From Alistipes sp. (GTDB lineage Bacteria; Bacteroidota; Bacteroidia; Bacteroidales; Rikenellaceae), in the NCBI GenBank assembly GCA_017631275.1, contig JAGBTQ010000010.1:1-64000 (forward strand): a stretch of DNA of 64,000 nucleotides. Direction: 5' to 3'. The notes below the pieces were generated by a model. The model saw nothing but the letters and a program-made list of their open reading frames with translations. It made no database searches and was not told the origin of the DNA. The position numbers were made by a program, and so were the translations under genes. Numbering within the stretch: the stretch's first letter is position 1; each line of letters starts with the position of its first letter. Positions 60,031 through 64,000 of the stretch are shown here, piece by piece.

Positions 60031-60037
60031 AACTTTG
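60007..60037 (+). promoter_or_regulatory. Promoter of the YbbR-like gene / coaE cluster
   Basis: TTTG (60007-60010), exactly 19 nt, TAACTTTG (60030-60037). The -33 box is the loop and first stem base of the secDF terminator; start codon at 60062. Confidence 0.85.
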
Positions 60038-60061
60038 CAATTATTTAATATAATTGTTGTT

Positions 60062-60475
60062 ATGGGAAAGCTATCTGAACTATATAAGCAGGTGCGCGGA
60101 TATATCTCGCCAACCTATGTTACTATGCTCGTTGCAGCCTTCGTGCTGTGGTATATCGCCAAGCTCGGCGACACATATACAACCGAGCACCAGGTGATAG
60201 TTGTTGTCGATGGCGAGCGCATAGATGTTGATTGCGTCATTCGTGGCAAGGGCACTAACCTTATTGGCTACACGCTCTTTTCGCGCAGCGACGAGTTCGA
60301 GATCCCATCTACGGAGCTAACCTTCGATATGGATAGTGTCGACGAAAATGGTGGTCGTACGCACCACATCGCCACAATATCTATGCAGCAGGCCCTCGCG
60401 GCGCGCATGACAGGTGTCGAGATTGTCTCTGTGGGTGCATTGCCATCGATACCATATAAGGTGGTCTGCCAATAG
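60062..60475 (+). CDS. Short YbbR-like membrane-anchored protein
   Basis: A 137-aa protein. I start it at ATG 60062 (MGKLSELYKQVRGYIS); an upstream in-frame ATG lies inside the terminator/promoter. One membrane segment (about 20-38, VTMLVAAFVLWYIAKLG) is followed by one periplasmic-type beta domain, EHQVIVVVDGERIDVDCVIRGKGTNLIGY. It resembles the single YbbR-like repeat proteins that often precede coaE in Bacteroidales. Classic YbbR/CdaR proteins have several repeats and regulate cyclic-di-AMP synthase, which is not encoded here, so that role is not claimed. The gene is followed by coaE after 38 nt. Confidence 0.75.
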   Translation: MGKLSELYKQVRGYISPTYVTMLVAAFVLWYIAKLGDTYTTEHQVIVVVDGERIDVDCVIRGKGTNLIGYTLFSRSDEFEIPSTELTFDMDSVDENGGRTHHIATISMQQALAARMTGVEIVSVGALPSIPYKVVCQ

Positions 60476-60513
60476 TAGCTATCTGTTGAACATACATAAT
60501 AATATATATAAAT

Positions 60514-61104
60514 ATGTATAAGGTGGGAATTACAGGTGGCATAGGCTCAGGTAAGAGCCTTGTTGCCCAGATGTTGCAGGATAGGGGTGTTGCTATCTAC
60601 TTTTCAGATGCTCGTGCCAAGGAGATAATGTCCTCTGACGAGAGTGTGCGCCGAAGCCTAATCGAGCGTTTTGGCGAGCAGACATTTGCGGAGGGGGTGC
60701 TCAACCGAGCATACCTTGCCGAGAGGGTCTTTGCATCGGACGTGGAGCTTGCAGCACTCAATGCTATTGTTCACCCCGCCGTTATGGCCGATTTCGAGCG
60801 CTGGGCCGAGGCTCAGTCGGGCGACTATGTTGTCCTTGAGTCGGCAATATTGTTCGAGTCTGGCTTCGATGCGGCTGTAGATATGACCGTTGCCATTATG
60901 GCTCCCGAGGAGTTGCGCATCGAGCGTGTCATGGCGCGTGATGGCGTGACTAAGGAGCAGGTTGAGGAGCGCATGCGCAGTCAGCTATCTGACGAGGAGC
61001 GTTGCTCACGCTCGAAGTATGCAATCGTAAACATCGAGCTCGACGAACTTGAAGATGATGTTGAGCAGCTACACCGTCGCCTAAGCTATGATTCTCGCCA
61101 GTAG
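60514..61104 (+). CDS. coaE: Dephospho-CoA kinase
   Basis: Last enzyme of coenzyme A synthesis: phosphorylates the 3'-OH of dephospho-CoA with ATP. The protein has 196 aa. The P-loop GITGGIGSGKSLVAQ is at residues 5-19. YFSDARAKEI (normally D-x-D-x-x-A) follows near 30, and EERMRSQLSDEERCSRSKYAI, the lid/basic region, near 150-170. Its 3' end overlaps folP by 17 nt, starting a run of overlapping genes. Confidence 0.95.
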   Translation: MYKVGITGGIGSGKSLVAQMLQDRGVAIYFSDARAKEIMSSDESVRRSLIERFGEQTFAEGVLNRAYLAERVFASDVELAALNAIVHPAVMADFERWAEAQSGDYVVLESAILFESGFDAAVDMTVAIMAPEELRIERVMARDGVTKEQVEERMRSQLSDEERCSRSKYAIVNIELDELEDDVEQLHRRLSYDSRQ

Positions 61105-61927
61105 CACTCTTAGCCTTGTTAAGAGGCAGGTGATGGCGATTTTGAACCTTACGCCCGACTCGTTCTATGCTGGCAGCCGTCATGTTGCCTACGAGGAGGT
61201 GTGTCGTAGCGTGGAGCGTGCTATAAGCGAGGGTGCCACAATCATCGACATTGGTGGCTACTCGTCGCGCCCCGGTGCCGAGCATATCTCCGTAGATGAG
61301 GAGTGGGCGAGGGTTAAGATGGGGCTCGAGGCTGTGCGTAGCGCGGAGCAGGGTGTGGTGGTGTCGATTGATACCTTCCGCTCGGAGATTGTGCGCCGTG
61401 CCTACGAGGAGTTTGGCGAAGTGATTGTCAATGATATCTCGGCAGGTGAGCTCGACGATGATATGCTTAAGACTGTTGCTGAACTTGGATTAAAGTATGT
61501 GGCTATGCACATGCGTGGCACGCCTAAGACCATGCAGTCGCTCGAACAATATCCCGAGGGCGTTGTGCGTGGTGTCTGCACCTACTTTGTGCGTCGCACC
61601 GAGGAGCTTACAAAGGCGGGTATCCGTAAAGAGAATATTATCCTCGACCCAGGTTTTGGCTTTGCTAAGAGTGTGGAGCAAAACTTTGAGCTATTATCAG
61701 AACTAGATAAACTTTGCGAACTTGGCTACCCCGTATTAGTGGGTCTTAGCCGCAAATCTATGATATATCGCCCCTTGGGTATCACCCCCGAGGAGGCTCT
61801 CCCTGGCTCGTTGGCCTTGGCGTGGGAGGCGTTGCGAGGTGGCGCTACAATATTGCGTGTACACGATGTTGCGCCTACACGACAGCTTGTCGAGCTATTT
61901 AACGCATATCAAAACATCGTAAGATGA
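61088..61927 (+). CDS. folP: Dihydropteroate synthase
   Basis: Joins p-aminobenzoate to dihydropterin pyrophosphate in folate synthesis; the target of sulfonamides. The protein has 279 aa. Signatures are VMAILNLTPDSFYAGSRH (near 15-30), IIDIGGYSSRPGAEHIS (near 55), VNDISAGELDD (near 117) and LDPGFGFAKSVEQNFELL (near 185). The phosphate-binding loop SRKSMIYRPLG (near 220) carries the expected Ser-Arg-Lys. The start overlaps coaE by 17 nt, and the stop overlaps the next start (ATGA), so translation is coupled on both sides. Confidence 0.96.
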   Translation: MILASSTLSLVKRQVMAILNLTPDSFYAGSRHVAYEEVCRSVERAISEGATIIDIGGYSSRPGAEHISVDEEWARVKMGLEAVRSAEQGVVVSIDTFRSEIVRRAYEEFGEVIVNDISAGELDDDMLKTVAELGLKYVAMHMRGTPKTMQSLEQYPEGVVRGVCTYFVRRTEELTKAGIRKENIILDPGFGFAKSVEQNFELLSELDKLCELGYPVLVGLSRKSMIYRPLGITPEEALPGSLALAWEALRGGATILRVHDVAPTRQLVELFNAYQNIVR

Positions 61928-62574
61928 TACACATCGAAAACATAGTTAAGCGCTTCGGCTCGTTGGAGGTGCTCCACGGCATTGAGTTTAGTGTTGAGCG
62001 TGGCGAGATAGTCTCTATCGTTGGCGCAAGTGGTGCGGGTAAGAGCACGCTGTTGCAGATTATAGGCACGCTGATGACTCCCGACGAGGGTAGTGTTACT
62101 ATCGACGGCAAGGCTGTCGCTGGCATGTCGGACGGTGAGCTCTCGGAGTTTCGCAACCGCCATGTGGGCTTTGTCTTTCAGTCGCACCACTTGCTTGAAG
62201 AGTTCTCGTCTGTGGAGAATGTAATGATGCCTATGCTTATTGCGGGCGTTAAGCGCTCCGAGGCTCAGCATAGGGCTGAGGAGCTGCTGGAGCTTGTTCA
62301 GATGTCGCACCGTCTTACTCATCGCCCCTCGGCACTCTCGGGTGGCGAGCAGCAACGTGTGGCTATCGCCCGTGCCTTGGCAAACAACCCCTCGGTGGTG
62401 CTTGCCGACGAGCCTACGGGAAACCTCGACACTGCAACACGTGAGCAGATACAGAGACTATTTTTCGACCTTCGTGAGCGCACAGGACAGACCTTCATTA
62501 TCGTCACCCACGACGAGGCGTTGGCTGAGATGTCGGACCGTAAAATTGTTATGAGCGATGGACGCATACTATAG
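61924..62574 (+). CDS. lolD: LolD-like ABC transporter ATP-binding protein
   Basis: A 216-aa ATPase of the LolD/MacB/FtsE class, which powers release of lipoproteins from the inner membrane (LolCDE) or related export. Walker A is GASGAGKSTL (36-45), the Q-loop is FVFQSHHLLEEFSSVENVMMP (near 80-100), the signature is ALSGGEQQRVAIARAL (near 138), Walker B is VVLADEPTGNLD (near 160) and the H-loop is VTHD. HHLLEEFSSVENVM is close to LolD. No permease gene is next to it, so the partner must be encoded elsewhere. It overlaps folP by 4 nt and the next gene by 17 nt. Confidence 0.88.
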   Translation: MIHIENIVKRFGSLEVLHGIEFSVERGEIVSIVGASGAGKSTLLQIIGTLMTPDEGSVTIDGKAVAGMSDGELSEFRNRHVGFVFQSHHLLEEFSSVENVMMPMLIAGVKRSEAQHRAEELLELVQMSHRLTHRPSALSGGEQQRVAIARALANNPSVVLADEPTGNLDTATREQIQRLFFDLRERTGQTFIIVTHDEALAEMSDRKIVMSDGRIL

Positions 62575-63349
62575 CGATATGTCGCTCGACGAATTGCGCG
62601 ACCTACTCGAGTCGTTGCACGACAGATACAACAATACGGACTTTATCGAGCCCGACCCCATCAGCGTGCCACACTCCTTTGCGGCTACGCTCGATAGGGA
62701 GATTGCTGGATTTATGGCTTCAACCATCGCCTGGGGCAACCGCAAGGCGATTGTTAAGAGTGCCCACCGCATGATGCACTATATGGATAATGCCCCCGCC
62801 GACTTTGTTGTAAATGCCTCGGATAAGGAGTTGGAGCACTTGCGTAGCTATGTTCATCGCACGTTTAATGGCGAGGACTTTCGTGAGTTTGTGCTCGGAC
62901 TGCGCCACATAATTCGAACGTGGGGTAGTGTGGGTGGCTTCTTCGAGCAAAGCTACGAGCGCTCGGGCGATTTGCGTGTTGCGCTCTCGGAGTTCCGCCA
63001 CGAATTCTTTAAACATGACCATAACCCACATGCCGAGAAGCATGTGTCGTCTATTGATAGGGGCGCTGCGTGTAAGCGTCTGTGCATGTATCTTAGGTGG
63101 TTTGTGCGCCACGACGAGCGAGGCGTAGATTTTGGCTTGTGGCGCAAGATTCCTATGTCGGCGCTCTACCTTCCGCTCGACATACATACGGGACGTATGG
63201 GTCGCCAGCTCGGACTTCTAAGCCGCAAGCAGGACGACTGGAAGGCTGTTGAGGAGATTACCTCGATGCTTCGCACGTTATGCCCCGACGACCCAGTGCG
63301 CTACGATTATTCTTTGTTTGGCTTGGGTATCTCGGGCGATAAATTGTAG
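62558..63349 (+). CDS. TIGR02757 family protein (DUF2400)
   Basis: A 263-aa protein with LLESLHDRYNNTDFIEPDPI, the family's opening. EIAGFMASTIAWGNRKAIVKSA then HRMM (about 48-72) and WFVRHDERGVDFGLWRKIPM then SALYLPLDIHTGR (about 188-215) are its strongest blocks. The family is widespread in Bacteroidetes and has no established function; parts recall helix-hairpin-helix DNA-repair folds, but this is not shown. The start used overlaps lolD by 17 nt; an in-frame ATG at 62579 is an alternative that would leave a short gap. Confidence 0.9.
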   Translation: MDAYYSDMSLDELRDLLESLHDRYNNTDFIEPDPISVPHSFAATLDREIAGFMASTIAWGNRKAIVKSAHRMMHYMDNAPADFVVNASDKELEHLRSYVHRTFNGEDFREFVLGLRHIIRTWGSVGGFFEQSYERSGDLRVALSEFRHEFFKHDHNPHAEKHVSSIDRGAACKRLCMYLRWFVRHDERGVDFGLWRKIPMSALYLPLDIHTGRMGRQLGLLSRKQDDWKAVEEITSMLRTLCPDDPVRYDYSLFGLGISGDKL

Positions 63350-63352
63350 GCG

Positions 63353-64000
63353 ATGTTTCGTTTTAAGCAGTTTACGGTGTGCGACGAACGCTCAGCCATG
63401 AAGATTGGCACCGATGGCGTTCTTATTGGTGCATGGGCTGATGTTGAGGGCGATTGGCGTATCCTCGATGTTGGCACAGGCACAGGCCTTATTGCCCTTA
63501 TGCTCGCGCAACGTAACGCCTCTGCCAAGATTGTGGGTATCGACATCTCGCACGAGGCTGTAGAGGAGGCACGCGATAACTTCAGTAGGTCGCCATGGGC
63601 TACGCGCCTAAGTGCTATTGAGGGCGATGTATGTGGCTTTGAAGGCTCTGAAAAGTTCGATCATATAGTTAGCAATCCCCCATATTTTATCGACTCGCTG
63701 CACTCGCCCGATAAGCTGCGCACCATGGCGCGCCACACCTCATCGCTAAAGTTTGAGGATTTGGTAGCCTCTGCCGCGCGCCTTCTAAAGCCTGAGGGTC
63801 GCCTGTCAGTAATCCTTCCTACCGAGTGCGCCATGCAGTTTCGCTTTGCGGCATTTGGCAGGTTGTGGCTTAGTCGCCAGCTCGATGTCGTTACCAAAGA
63901 GGACGACACCCCTCGCCGTACGCTTATGGAGTTCTGCTTAAGCGACAAGCCCCTAATGCCCACCGTCACAACCCTCACAATGCGCCATCGTGATAGCTCT
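63353..64000 (+). CDS. trmN6: tRNA1(Val) (adenine(37)-N6)-methyltransferase, 3' end outside the window
   Basis: Partial gene: 216 codons are visible and the frame is open to the window edge. SAM-dependent methyltransferase with FRFKQFTVCDERSAMKIGTD at the start, a form of the K-V-x-x-D opening seen in YfiC. Motif I is ILDVGTGTGLIALMLAQ (near 40-55), the acidic loop is VGIDISHEAVEEA, and the catalytic DHIVSNPPYF (near 103) holds the NPPY of N6-adenine methyltransferases. It starts 3 nt after the TIGR02757 stop. Only the last few residues are probably missing, since family members have about 235-245 aa. Confidence 0.92.
   Translation, partial: MFRFKQFTVCDERSAMKIGTDGVLIGAWADVEGDWRILDVGTGTGLIALMLAQRNASAKIVGIDISHEAVEEARDNFSRSPWATRLSAIEGDVCGFEGSEKFDHIVSNPPYFIDSLHSPDKLRTMARHTSSLKFEDLVASAARLLKPEGRLSVILPTECAMQFRFAAFGRLWLSRQLDVVTKEDDTPRRTLMEFCLSDKPLMPTVTTLTMRHRDSS

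Noticed and set aside
1-64000. tRNA, rRNA, riboswitch and insertion-sequence signals
   Set aside because: I looked at the larger intergenic spaces for tRNA arms, riboswitch-like cores and transposase motifs and saw none that hold up. A covariance-model scan would be needed to exclude small RNAs.

Overview
The window looks like a chromosomal segment from a gut-type Bacteroidales bacterium. An Alistipes/Rikenellaceae-like organism is my best guess, but the genus is inferred and not proven. The evidence is the Bacteroidetes promoter signature (TTTG, about 19 nt, TAnnTTTG) seen before many genes, weak or absent Shine-Dalgarno sequences, lipoprotein signals typical of the phylum, type V pilus (fimbrillin) genes, DUF3575/DUF5119/BACON proteins, a GH29 fucosidase, a fused SecDF and an M64 peptidase. 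No rRNA, tRNA, CRISPR array, integrase or transposase was recognised.

Layout. 1-2.9 kb: valS (minus). 2.9-5.0 kb: an islet with one RepA-like AAA ATPase gene inside two nested pairs of inverted repeats; the outer pair includes near-identical outward promoters for valS and for an OPT peptide transporter. 5.0-12.0 kb (plus): OPT transporter, pepT, nadE and two tandem DUF4923 lipocalin-like genes. 12.3-14.9 kb (minus): lipoprotein M23 peptidase, a PNPOx-fold flavoprotein and ispD. 15.0-39.4 kb (plus): a very large type V pilus region in two units. Unit A (15.0-21.9 kb) has a fimbrillin lipoprotein, a FimA/Mfa-like protein with a FISUMP/DUF1566-like end, and a DUF4906-like protein, closed by a terminator. 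Unit B (22.4-39.4 kb) starts from its own promoter behind a G9 tract and runs OmpA-BACON-DUF3575, DUF5119, five tandem fimbrillins, two lipoprotein fimbrillins and a large tip-like protein. 39.6-41.3 kb: lpxK-ssb. 41.6-45.6 kb (minus): a carboxyltransferase with three tandem biotinyl domains, and an M64 peptidase. 45.7-49.7 kb: a golvesin/amidase-like exported protein and a BASS-family transporter. 50.0-52.4 kb (minus): yitT-miaB. 52.6-64 kb (plus): plsY, lepA, GH29 fucosidase, secDF, a YbbR-like protein, and a tightly packed coaE-folP-lolD-TIGR02757-trmN6 run that leaves the window.

The most unusual layer lies between the genes. Many 3' intergenic spaces hold structured modular repeats. One is a compound inverted-repeat element that starts at or within about 10 nt of the stop codon (four copies, stems supported by compensatory changes). 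Others are long arrays of short G-rich repeats followed by their complementary C-rich form, often around a short conserved core. Similar cores recur at distant loci, so these are dispersed families. They probably fold at transcript 3' ends, but their function is unknown. In two places a terminator loop carries the -33 box of the next promoter, and in a third the terminator T-tract runs into it.

Functionally, the gene set mixes housekeeping (translation, NAD, folate, CoA, lipid A, isoprenoid and phospholipid synthesis, protein export) with surface and host-facing functions (pili, secreted peptidases, fucosidase).
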